Positions 1 through 5,590 of a DNA stretch of 6,086 nt are shown here, piece by piece. Every line of letters starts with the position of its first letter. The first letter of the stretch is position 1. The position numbers were made by a program, and so were the translations under genes. The notes beneath the pieces were generated by a model. It did not search any database. It saw nothing but the letters and a program-made list of their open reading frames with translations, and was not told the origin of the DNA. Where the stretch lies: positions 1-6,086 of the forward strand of contig WFTY01000361.1 in the NCBI GenBank assembly GCA_015485245.1. Reading direction: 5' to 3'. This stretch comes from Anaerolineales bacterium (GTDB lineage Bacteria; Chloroflexota; Anaerolineae; Anaerolineales; UBA11858).

Positions 1-231
1 GTGGCCCGCTTTGAGAGCGCCGCGCCGCGCGGCGAGTTTACCCTGGTGATCGCCGGGGCGAGTGCGGAGGAGCGCTGGCCAGAAGAGCGCCTGCTCGCCG
101 CCGTGGAAGCAGCTTTGCGCGAGGGAGACGCGCTCTCCGCAGCCGCCCGCCGCCTGGCGGAGTCTTCCGGCTGGCCGCGGCGCGCTGTGTACCGCCTGCT
201 GATGGAAAGGAAAACCAATGAATCTGGATGA
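1..231 (+). CDS. rsmI: RsmI, 16S rRNA (cytidine-1402 2'-O)-methyltransferase, C-terminal part (5' end outside window)
   Basis: The 76 visible residues match the tail of RsmI, the SAM-dependent enzyme that 2'-O-methylates C1402 in the decoding centre of 16S rRNA. What shows this is the block PRGEFTLVIAGA (residues 9-20), equivalent to the family's 'GEfvlvieG' strand that closes the methyltransferase domain. It is followed by the small C-terminal helical (HTH-like) domain, where EGDALSAAARRLAES and WPRRAVYRLLME fit the family pattern of 'skkeAaklvae..g.skkevYklal'. Family members are about 280 residues, so roughly the first 200 lie upstream; the GTG at base 1 is an in-frame valine codon, not a likely start. 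The catalytic SAM-binding part cannot be inspected. The 3' end overlaps the next gene by 14 nt, so the two are probably cotranscribed and translationally coupled. The identification rests only on this tail, but the two motifs are in the right order and spacing. Confidence 0.85.
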   Translation: MARFESAAPRGEFTLVIAGASAEERWPEERLLAAVEAALREGDALSAAARRLAESSGWPRRAVYRLLMERKTNESG

Positions 232-1276
232 TCTCAACCTGTTTGCACAACTTGATTCGCAAAATATGCTGGCCGAGATTGACGGCCTGCCGGAGCAGTT
301 GGAGGATGCCTGGGCATTGGGGCAAACGCTCCCTCTGCCTGCCTGGAGTGGGGTTCGCCAGGTGCTGATCGTCGGTATGGGCGGTTCGGCCATCGGGGCC
401 GACCTGCTGGCTGCTTACGTGACGCCGCACTGTTCTGTGCCTGTAATGGTGCGCCGTGATTACGGCCTCCCCGCCTGGGCGCGCGGCCCGGAGACCCTGG
501 TGATCGCCTCGTCCCACTCTGGCAACACGGAGGAGACTCTTTCGGCCTTTGCCGCGGCGCGCCAGGCCGGTTGCCGCCTTTTGGTGGTGTCCACCGGTGG
601 AGAACTGGCGCGTCAGGCTGAGGCTGCGGGCGCGGCTTTGTGGCGCTTTGAGCATCGCGGGCAGCCGCGCGCCGCGGTGGGTTTCTCTTTTGGTTTGTTG
701 CTGGCTGCTTTCAGTCGGTTGGCGTTGATCCCCGACCCGCAGTCCGAGCTGGAGGATGCCCTGGCCGCGCTGCGAACGCAGCGGAAAACCCTGCAGGCCG
801 CCAGTCCCGTGCTGGAGAACCCGGCCAAACGGCTGGCCGGGCAGTGCATCAACCGTTGGGTGGTGGTGCTGGGCGCGGATTTCCTTGAGCCGGTGGCCCG
901 CCGCTGGAAGGGGCAGGTCAGTGAGGTGGCCAAGGCGTGGGCGCAGTTTGAGGGCCTGCCCGAGGCCGATCACAACACCCTGGCCGGGGTGATTAACCCC
1001 GAAGAAAAGCTGAGACACACGATGGTGCTCTTCCTGCGCGCCCAGGGGAACCACCCTCGCAATCGCCTGCGCGTGGATCTGACCAAAGAGATTCTCATGC
1101 TCGAGGGTCTGGGGACGGACTTCGTCAACGCGCGCGGCGAAACCCGTCTGGCGCAGATGTGGACTCTGCTGCACTTTGGCGATTATTTCGCTTACTATCT
1201 GGCGATGATCTATCAGGTGGACCCCACGCCCGTGGCCGCCATCGAAGGGTTGAAGGAGCGTCTGAAGGAACAATGA
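218..1276 (+). CDS. Bifunctional phosphoglucose/phosphomannose isomerase (PGI/PMI family)
   Basis: A cytoplasmic SIS-fold isomerase of 352 residues. The family interconverts glucose-6-phosphate or mannose-6-phosphate with fructose-6-phosphate, linking glycolysis to mannose and cell-surface sugar synthesis. The first SIS domain carries GMGGSAIG (53-60) and the phosphate-binding SSHSGNTEET (98-107). The second half has WKGQVSEVAKAW (230-241) and LPEADHNTLAG (247-257), and the C-terminus has DPTPVAAIEGLKERL (335-349). By family knowledge, E236, H252 and K346 fit the catalytic glutamate, histidine and lysine; the 16-residue E-to-H spacing is as I recall it for the archaeal enzyme. The length fits the bifunctional family rather than classical PGI (about 450-550 residues). 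The ATG at 218 is preceded by GGAAAGGA (204-211) at a 6-nt spacing and lies inside the end of rsmI. Whether both activities are present cannot be read from sequence alone. Confidence 0.9.
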   Translation: MNLDDLNLFAQLDSQNMLAEIDGLPEQLEDAWALGQTLPLPAWSGVRQVLIVGMGGSAIGADLLAAYVTPHCSVPVMVRRDYGLPAWARGPETLVIASSHSGNTEETLSAFAAARQAGCRLLVVSTGGELARQAEAAGAALWRFEHRGQPRAAVGFSFGLLLAAFSRLALIPDPQSELEDALAALRTQRKTLQAASPVLENPAKRLAGQCINRWVVVLGADFLEPVARRWKGQVSEVAKAWAQFEGLPEADHNTLAGVINPEEKLRHTMVLFLRAQGNHPRNRLRVDLTKEILMLEGLGTDFVNARGETRLAQMWTLLHFGDYFAYYLAMIYQVDPTPVAAIEGLKERLKEQ

Positions 1277-1282
1277 CGCTGC

Positions 1283-1311
1283 TGGATGATGTACAATACT
1301 CAGGTTACAAT
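1283..1311 (+). promoter_or_regulatory. Candidate promoter for the UPF0173 hydrolase gene (two possible -10 hexamers)
   Basis: The 103-nt gap after the isomerase stop contains a locally AT-rich patch in a GC-rich setting, with two identical TACAAT hexamers at 1292-1297 and 1306-1311. The second has a weak -35-like TGGATG at 1283-1288 with a 17-bp spacer (3 of 6 matches to TTGACA); the first has no recognisable -35. Downstream, CGGCG (1322-1326) and CGCCG (1334-1338) could form a small 5'-leader hairpin. The call rests on the good -10 matches and position ahead of a well-defined gene. The -35 is poor, so read-through from the isomerase gene remains possible. Confidence 0.4.
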
Positions 1312-1368
1312 AAGATCAGTGCGGCGCGAAGATCGCCGTTGTGAGCAAAAGCCGATTGAAGTTGTTAC

Positions 1369-1373
1369 GGAGG
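1369..1373 (+). promoter_or_regulatory. Shine-Dalgarno site that decides the start of the UPF0173 gene
   Basis: A GGAGG core lies 6 nt before the ATG at 1380 and only 3 nt before the ATG at 1377. It lies inside the longer frame that could open at a GTG at 1341, which argues against that upstream start. ATG 1380 gives a protein beginning MGLKYIWYGH, where family members normally begin. Confidence 0.75.
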
Positions 1374-1379
1374 TGGATG

Positions 1380-2066
1380 ATGGGACTGAAATATATCTGG
1401 TACGGTCACGGCACATCCGGTTTGGAAACCGGGGGGTATAAGGTGTTGATTGATCCCTACTTCACCGATAACCCCGCGGCCAGCGCGCATGCCGACGAGG
1501 TGGAAGCCGATTTCATCGTGGTCAGCCACGGGCATGGCGATCACATCGCCGATGCAGTGGCGATTGCCGGGCGCACCGGCGCGCTGGTGATTTCCAATTT
1601 CGAGATCGTCAACTGGCTGACCGCTCAGGGCGTGGAGAAGACGCACCCGCAGCACATCGGCGGGGGCTTCAAACATCCTTTTGGCTATCTCAAGCTGACC
1701 CAGGCGCTGCATGGCTCCGGTTTGCCCGATGGATCGTATGGCGGCAATCCGGCGGGCATTCTGCTGACCACGAACGCCGGTGAGAAAGTGTACCTGGCCT
1801 GTGACACCGGGCTGTTCCCCGGCATGACGCTGATCGGCGAGGAGGGCATTGACCTGGCCGTGTTGCCAATCGGTGACAATTTCACCATGGGGCCGGACGA
1901 CGCCCTGCGCGCCGTGAAGATGATCCAGCCGAAGCACGTCATCCCGGTGCATTACAACACCTGGCCGCCTATTGAACAGGACCCGCATGCCTGGGCTGCC
2001 CGCGTGGAAGCGGAGACTTCCACACAAGCCCATGTGCTCAAGCCGGGGGAGAGTTTTTCGCTATAG
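1380..2066 (+). CDS. UPF0173 family metal-dependent hydrolase (metallo-beta-lactamase fold, YtkL-like)
   Basis: A 228-residue cytoplasmic protein with the compact UPF0173 architecture; members are usually about 225-230 residues, so it appears complete. Metal ligands are visible: H10 in the opening WYGHGTS segment, the HGHGDH signature (H50, H52, D54, H55), a histidine in QALHGSG (H111), D142 in LACDTG and H191 in VIPVHYNTWP. The family-specific block GDNFTMGPDDA (165-175) separates it from generic beta-lactamase-fold proteins, and IDPYFTDNP (24-32) also fits. It is predicted to hydrolyse a small molecule with a dinuclear metal site, but the family's physiological substrate is not established and nothing here reveals it. 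A GTG start at 1341 would add 13 residues but is disfavoured by the Shine-Dalgarno position and family length. The gene is separated by 103 nt from the isomerase gene and 113 nt from the next gene, so it may be transcribed alone. Confidence 0.9.
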   Translation: MGLKYIWYGHGTSGLETGGYKVLIDPYFTDNPAASAHADEVEADFIVVSHGHGDHIADAVAIAGRTGALVISNFEIVNWLTAQGVEKTHPQHIGGGFKHPFGYLKLTQALHGSGLPDGSYGGNPAGILLTTNAGEKVYLACDTGLFPGMTLIGEEGIDLAVLPIGDNFTMGPDDALRAVKMIQPKHVIPVHYNTWPPIEQDPHAWAARVEAETSTQAHVLKPGESFSL

Positions 2067-2087
2067 GATAAAGATTTGAACCTCGGA

Positions 2088-2160
2088 GCAGGTGACAGTC
2101 ACTTTCCTGATGCACGACGGTTTGCAGAGGGGAGCGTTTGCGTAAGTGGTTGTCACCTGC
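2088..2160. repeat. 73-bp inverted-repeat element with 17-nt arms in the intergenic region
   Basis: The left arm 2088-2104 (GCAGGTGACAGTCACTT) and right arm 2144-2160 (AAGTGGTTGTCACCTGC) are inverted repeats. The outer 10 bp are perfect, and 15 of 17 positions match as DNA. The two mismatches (2098/2150 and 2099/2149) become G-U and U-G wobble pairs in plus-strand RNA, so a transcript could form an uninterrupted 17-bp stem around a 39-nt loop. The left arm also contains a small perfect dyad, GTGAC-A-GTCAC (2092-2102), and the right arm has a degenerate copy (2146-2156), with centres 54 bp apart, close to five helical turns. The loop has GTTTGC twice (2120-2125, 2136-2141). No T-tract follows, so it is not a typical intrinsic terminator. 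It could be a REP- or MITE-like repeat, an mRNA 3'-end or leader structure, or a paired operator. Confidence 0.7.
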
Positions 2161-2179
2161 AACCGGTAAAGGGAGTATG

Positions 2180-2821
2180 ATGTTTGATTCGCTGCGCTCC
2201 CGCCGCGAGGCGGAAGAACGCGTCCGTAAAGAGGGGCGCCTGCCACCTGGTCAGGCGTTGACCAACAAGTTCCCCGTGCTGCACTACGGCCCGGTGCCGG
2301 ATTTCAACCCCGCCACCTGGGACTTTCGTGTTTGGGGCGAGGTGGAAGAGCCGGTCACCTGGAGCTGGGCGGAGTTCAACAAGCTGCCGCGCACCAAAGT
2401 GGTGATGGATATCCACTGCGTCACGCGTTGGAGCAAATTCGATACCGAGTGGGAAGGCGTTTCGCTACGGACGTTGATTGACGAAGGTTTAATCACCCTC
2501 AAGCCCGCAGCTCGTTTTGTGATTCAACATGCCGAGTTCGGTTTCACCACCAACCTGCCGCTGGAGGTGGTGTTGCAGGATAACTTCCTGATGGCCACCC
2601 ATTTCAACGGCGAGCCGCTGACGCCCGATCACGGTTACCCGCTGCGCGGTGTGATCGGCTACATCCCCGGGCGCGAGGACTTGGAAACGCCATATTTCTG
2701 GAAGGGGGCCAAGTGGCTGCGCGGGCTGGAGTTTACCTCTGAGGATCGTCCGGGCTTTTGGGAGCGTGCGGGTTATCATAATCACGCCGATGTGTGGAAA
2801 GAGGAGCGCACCGCGTATTGA
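2180..2821 (+). CDS. Sulfite-oxidase-like molybdopterin oxidoreductase (YuiH-like)
   Basis: A 213-residue protein of the oxidoreductase molybdopterin-binding fold. The conserved cysteine that ligates molybdenum in the sulfite oxidase family is present: C80 in MDIHCVTRWSKFDTEWEGV (76-94). Family blocks follow in order: VIQHAEFGFTTNLPL, LTPDHGYPLRGVI (147-159), YFWKGAKWLRGLEF (172-185) and the tail PGFWERAGYHNHADVWKEER (191-210). There is no Tat or Sec signal peptide and no dimerisation domain, so it resembles the short stand-alone cytoplasmic-type members rather than exported MsrP. The substrate is unknown; sulfite oxidation should not be assumed. Two ATGs (2177, 2180) follow GGGAG (2171-2175); 2180 gives the better spacing of 4 nt. 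A TTG at 2138 is rejected because the added residues would come from the inverted-repeat element. Between LRGVI and YFWKG the protein has a GREDLET segment that I believe is missing from the shortest relatives. No partner reductase or haem protein gene is adjacent. Confidence 0.88.
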   Translation: MFDSLRSRREAEERVRKEGRLPPGQALTNKFPVLHYGPVPDFNPATWDFRVWGEVEEPVTWSWAEFNKLPRTKVVMDIHCVTRWSKFDTEWEGVSLRTLIDEGLITLKPAARFVIQHAEFGFTTNLPLEVVLQDNFLMATHFNGEPLTPDHGYPLRGVIGYIPGREDLETPYFWKGAKWLRGLEFTSEDRPGFWERAGYHNHADVWKEERTAY

Positions 2822-2823
2822 GC

Positions 2824-3005
2824 ATGGCCGAAGCGCACGTCCTCATCATCGAAGACGATGCCGACAACTGTCGTCGTCACTGCACACTTGTTGCATGATG
2901 AGCGGGAGCGCGCAGCGCAGGCGGGCGCTGCTGGCTACGTGCTCAAGCCTTTTCGAGCGGAAGATTTGTGGGGGGGAGATTGCGCGCGTGCTCAACCGTA
3001 ACTGA
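2824..3005 (+). pseudogene. Decayed response-regulator receiver-domain gene
   Basis: Pieces of a two-component receiver domain lie in the right order but in three reading frames. Frame A, from ATG 2824, gives MAEAHVLIIEDDADN, the first strand plus the acidic pocket (EDD), and stops at 2896-2898. Frame B, from about 2882, gives ERAAQAGAAGYVLKPFRAEDLW, which is the family's 'GA.gYvlKPf..edL' block with the conserved lysine. Frame C, after a run of seven G (2970-2976), gives GEIARVLNRN and a stop at 3003-3005; removing one G would join frames B and C. A normal receiver is about 120 residues. About 60 remain, and the middle part that would hold the phosphorylated aspartate is missing, so the gene has suffered an internal deletion of roughly 180 nt plus frame disruption. 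It starts 2 nt after the molybdoenzyme stop with no well-placed ribosome site. The G-run frameshift alone could be a sequencing error, but the deletion makes loss of function likely regardless. Confidence 0.75.
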
Positions 3006-4565
3006 TCATCGCGGTATCAGCGCGAAGACCTCGTAAGCCTCAAATTTGATAAACAGGCGTTCAAGCTGAGGGCAGGCGCGCGCTGTGTGATCGTAGGGCA
3101 GTACCACATGGGTGACGCCCTCCGCCGCCAGCTCATCGAGCGTCTGGCAGGCGTAGCGACTGATCTCGGCGCGGTAAAGTTGCCCAACCAGGCTGACGCG
3201 TCGAAACCACTCCAGCACTTCCACGTCCCGATAAGGGATAGATTTAAACTCCACATAGACGGGGACGCCCGTCTCCAGGCGAAAATCCTGCATGTCCAGC
3301 GGGATGACGTAGACCTGCCCTGGAGCGCGGTTCTGACGGACGAAGTCCATCATCGTCTGTGCCGGGTTTTCATTTTTCTGTTTCAGATTGACGCCGAAGA
3401 TCAGCGCGCCGCCCAGCGCCAGCAGGGCGATCAGCGCCACTGCCCCGCGTCGGATTCCGGTTTCATGGTTTGCCAGCCAGAGGGCGTACCGCGCCTCGAT
3501 ACGTTGCACCGCCCACCCCAACAGGGCGGTCAATGCCAGGGGCACCAGCCAGGCGGAGATGCGCCAGGGGAAGAGCAGCGCCAGCGAATAGCTGCCGGTG
3601 GCGATCTGCGCCAGAGTCAGCGTCGCGCCCAGGGCGAAAGGGATCGTCAACAGCCAGAAGAGGCGCCCCCGTCGAGTCACGCCGATCGCGGCCAGGATCA
3701 ATCCTGTTTTGACCAGGGTGGTGGCGTCGGCCCAGTTGGAGGGTAGGGCGTGGTGCGGGATGCGGAAGGTCACCATCAACTCGCGCGCCCGCGCCAGGGT
3801 CATCGCGCTGCTGGGGCGGAAGATCAGGTAAGCGTACAACGCCGTCGGCAGCACGGCTGCCAGGGTGAGCAGCCCAATCCCCAGGGCGCGGCGCAGATCA
3901 CCCTCCTCCCGCCAGATCAGCCCCATATAGGTCAGCGTGATCATCGCCCCGCTGAACAGGTAGGTGGGATGGAAGGTCGCCGCCAGCGCCAGCGCCAGCG
4001 CGGCACCGACGTATTTGCGGCGCAGGAACAGCGCGCTGGAGAGCAGTAGAAGCACGCCGAACATAGATGGCTGAAACACATCTCCCAGCAGGCGCTGCCC
4101 GGCTACGCCGCCGTCCAGCAGATAGGCCCACTCGCTCCCCAGCAGACGCACCAGCACGGCGCGCAGCGCGGCGGCGTGGGTCCCAATGAATGCGGCTAAA
4201 AAAATCCAGCGTGTGGCCTTTTGCCAGGGTGGGATGAACACCTGCCCAGCGATGCTCATGGCGCTGAAGAGGTAAACTCCCGCCAGTGCCACAAAGTACA
4301 GGTAATAGATCGGCGGCCAACCGCTCAGGCGATAGCTCCACTCGATCAAGGCGCTGAAAACCGGCGTCGGGTCCAGCGTGTTGGCCAACCAGTCATCGCG
4401 CAGATATCCCCATCCCGCCCGCGCCAGGCCGTGCAGGAAATACTGGTTCTGGTTGGAGGTGAAGAGCGGGGATTGCGCGTAAGCCAGGGCAAACACCGCG
4501 CTCCAGAGCGCTGCGCCTGTCCAGGCGCGCAGAACCTCTCGCCATTGACGTGTGGTTGCGAACAT
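3006..4565 (-). CDS. Polytopic membrane protein, DUF6798-like, unknown function
   Basis: A 519-residue integral membrane protein with about ten hydrophobic segments (roughly 15-33, 85-108, 117-137, 165-183, 185-217, 228-248, 283-297, 302-322, 326-350 and 372-393). A soluble C-terminal domain of about 120 residues follows (400-519). The first loop carries SPLFTSNQNQYFLHGLARAG (32-51) and DDWLANTLDPTP (57-68), which I associate with DUF6798 proteins. A large first loop with paired acidic residues also recalls GT-C-type lipid-linked glycosyltransferases, but that is only a resemblance of layout. The C-terminal domain, with GVPVYVEFKSIPYRD (433-447) and GVTHVVLPYD (483-492), looks like the globular tail of such proteins. 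The ATG at 4565 lies 10 nt after the rnz stop with no clear Shine-Dalgarno, suggesting cotranscription and coupled translation with rnz. The last codon abuts the stop of the converging response-regulator relic. I would not assign a substrate. Confidence 0.8.
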   Translation of the reverse strand: MFATTRQWREVLRAWTGAALWSAVFALAYAQSPLFTSNQNQYFLHGLARAGWGYLRDDWLANTLDPTPVFSALIEWSYRLSGWPPIYYLYFVALAGVYLFSAMSIAGQVFIPPWQKATRWIFLAAFIGTHAAALRAVLVRLLGSEWAYLLDGGVAGQRLLGDVFQPSMFGVLLLLSSALFLRRKYVGAALALALAATFHPTYLFSGAMITLTYMGLIWREEGDLRRALGIGLLTLAAVLPTALYAYLIFRPSSAMTLARARELMVTFRIPHHALPSNWADATTLVKTGLILAAIGVTRRGRLFWLLTIPFALGATLTLAQIATGSYSLALLFPWRISAWLVPLALTALLGWAVQRIEARYALWLANHETGIRRGAVALIALLALGGALIFGVNLKQKNENPAQTMMDFVRQNRAPGQVYVIPLDMQDFRLETGVPVYVEFKSIPYRDVEVLEWFRRVSLVGQLYRAEISRYACQTLDELAAEGVTHVVLPYDHTARACPQLERLFIKFEAYEVFALIPR

Positions 4566-4575
4566 TTTCAGGGGC

Positions 4576-5520
4576 TTAGGTTGTTTCTGTCACCCGCGTG
4601 CACTCCCCCCGGCGGATTTGATAAGAGTCGAAATCGCGCGCCACGTTGGTGTTGGGGAACACGGCACGCGCCTCGGCAAGCACATCGCGCTCGCGGTAGC
4701 GCCGCGAGATGTGGGTGAGCAGCAGGTGTTCAACCCCGGCCTCGACGGCCAGTTGAGCGGCCTGGCGGGCGGTCAGGTGGCCGAACTGGCGCGCCAGTTC
4801 GGCCTCGCTTTCCAGGTAGGTGGCTTCGATGGTCAGCGCGTCGGCCTGGCGGGCGATCTGCCTCAGGTTGTTGGTCTGGCCGGCGTCGCCGACGTGGACG
4901 TAGCGCGTCCCGCGCTGTTCGGGGCCGAGCACCTCATCGGGCTGGATGACGCGCCCATCGGGCAGGGTGATCGCCTTGCCGCGCACCAGGTCGCCGCGCC
5001 ACGGGCCGGGGGGAATCCCCAGGGCTTCGGCTTTTTCTGCCAGGAAGGGGCGGCGGGTCTTTTCCTCGAAGAGGAAACCCAGCGCCTCCGCGCCGCGGTG
5101 GATGACGGGGAAGGCGCTGACGGTAAAATCCCCCGCCTCGAAGATCAGGCCAGGCTGGATGCGTTGCAGGCGCACCTCGATGGGGGGGCGTACGCCACGA
5201 AACACCACTTTGAACAGCAGGTCGTGGATGCGCTCAAGAGCCTGTCGCCCTCCGGAGATGGTGATCTCCTCGGTAGCCTCCCAGCGCGCCAGGGTGGAGA
5301 TCAATCCGCCCAACCCGAGGATGTGATCCAGATGTCCGTGGGTGATCAGGATATGGTTGAGGCGTTTGAACCCCAGCCCGGAACGCAAAATCTGTCGCTG
5401 AGTCCCCTCGCCGCAGTCGATCAGGAAGCGATATTCGTTGTGCTGGATGATCTGGGCGGAAAGTCCGCGGTAGTAGGACGGGGCCGATGCGGATGTGCCC
5501 AGAAAGGTGACTTGGAACAA
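4576..5520 (-). CDS. rnz: Ribonuclease Z (tRNase Z), tRNA 3'-processing endonuclease
   Basis: A 314-residue metallo-beta-lactamase-fold nuclease that removes 3' trailers from tRNA precursors in the cytoplasm; family members are about 300-320 residues. The order of motifs is complete: FLGTSASAPS (6-15), DCGEGTQRQ (35-43), the zinc motif THGHLDH (60-66; H61, H63, D65, H66), H141 in FPVIHR, D212 in VHVGDAGQ, H248 in FGHLTARQAAQLA and H270 in LLLTHISRRY. The segment GIPPGPWRGDLVRGKAITLP (168-187) matches the flexible arm (exosite) that holds the tRNA elbow, which separates true RNase Z from other beta-lactamase-fold enzymes. Two positions vary from the commonest sequence: HGHLDH in place of HxHGDH, and GDA in place of GDT; neither removes a metal ligand. 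The only suitable start is TTG at 5520, 5 nt after AGGAAG; no ATG or GTG lies just upstream in frame. It likely heads an operon with the membrane-protein gene. Confidence 0.93.
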   Translation of the reverse strand: MFQVTFLGTSASAPSYYRGLSAQIIQHNEYRFLIDCGEGTQRQILRSGLGFKRLNHILITHGHLDHILGLGGLISTLARWEATEEITISGGRQALERIHDLLFKVVFRGVRPPIEVRLQRIQPGLIFEAGDFTVSAFPVIHRGAEALGFLFEEKTRRPFLAEKAEALGIPPGPWRGDLVRGKAITLPDGRVIQPDEVLGPEQRGTRYVHVGDAGQTNNLRQIARQADALTIEATYLESEAELARQFGHLTARQAAQLAVEAGVEHLLLTHISRRYRERDVLAEARAVFPNTNVARDFDSYQIRRGECTRVTETT

Positions 5521-5524
5521 GGGG

Positions 5525-5535
5525 TCTTCCTTTCC
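5525..5535 (-). promoter_or_regulatory. Shine-Dalgarno site supporting the TTG start of rnz
   Basis: On the minus strand GGAAAGGAAGA is followed by CCCC and then TTG at 5520. The AAAGGAAG core (5533 to 5526) is one mismatch from an ideal site and sits 5 nt before the TTG. The resulting protein starts MFQVTFLGTSAS, exactly where the family's first beta strand begins, so the TTG initiation is well supported. Confidence 0.65.
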
Positions 5536-5556
5536 TTTTGATGGTGCAGGTGGCCT

Positions 5557-5585
5557 ATTCTACCGCGAGGAGGGGAATCGCCCAA
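5557..5585 (-). promoter_or_regulatory. Candidate promoter for rnz
   Basis: In the 70-nt gap between hutU and rnz, the minus strand reads TTGGGC (5585 to 5580), a 17-bp spacer, and TAGAAT (5562 to 5557). TAGAAT matches the -10 consensus at 5 of 6 positions, and TTGGGC keeps only the TTG of the -35. Transcription would start near 5550, giving a leader of about 30 nt that includes the ribosome site. This would let rnz and the membrane-protein gene be expressed independently of the histidine-degradation gene. No convincing terminator separates hutU from it, so read-through may add to expression. Confidence 0.45.
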
Positions 5586-5590
5586 TGGGG

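Noticed and set aside
38..1273. A 411-residue open frame on the minus strand opposite the isomerase gene
   Set aside because: It is antisense to a gene with a full set of PGI/PMI motifs. Its translation shows no recognisable domain, and long antisense frames are expected at this GC content.
1341..1379. An N-terminal extension of the UPF0173 protein from a GTG start
   Set aside because: The GGAGG at 1369-1373 lies inside it and points to ATG 1380, and family members begin at the equivalent of MGLKYIW.
2088..2160. Intrinsic terminator for the UPF0173 gene
   Set aside because: The stem is strong, but the loop is 39 nt and no T-tract follows the right arm, so it lacks the usual form.
2138..2179. 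A TTG start for the sulfite-oxidase-like protein
   Set aside because: The extra 14 residues would be encoded by the right arm of the inverted repeat, and GGGAG at 2171-2175 favours ATG 2180.
2766..3005. A 79-residue plus-strand gene overlapping the end of the molybdoenzyme gene
   Set aside because: Only its last ten residues (GEIARVLNRN) make sense, as the tail of the response-regulator relic; the rest is an out-of-frame reading of two other coding stretches.
4552..5541. A 329-residue plus-strand open frame opposite rnz
   Set aside because: It mirrors the rnz coding sequence, has no family motifs, and the opposite strand encodes complete RNase Z motifs.
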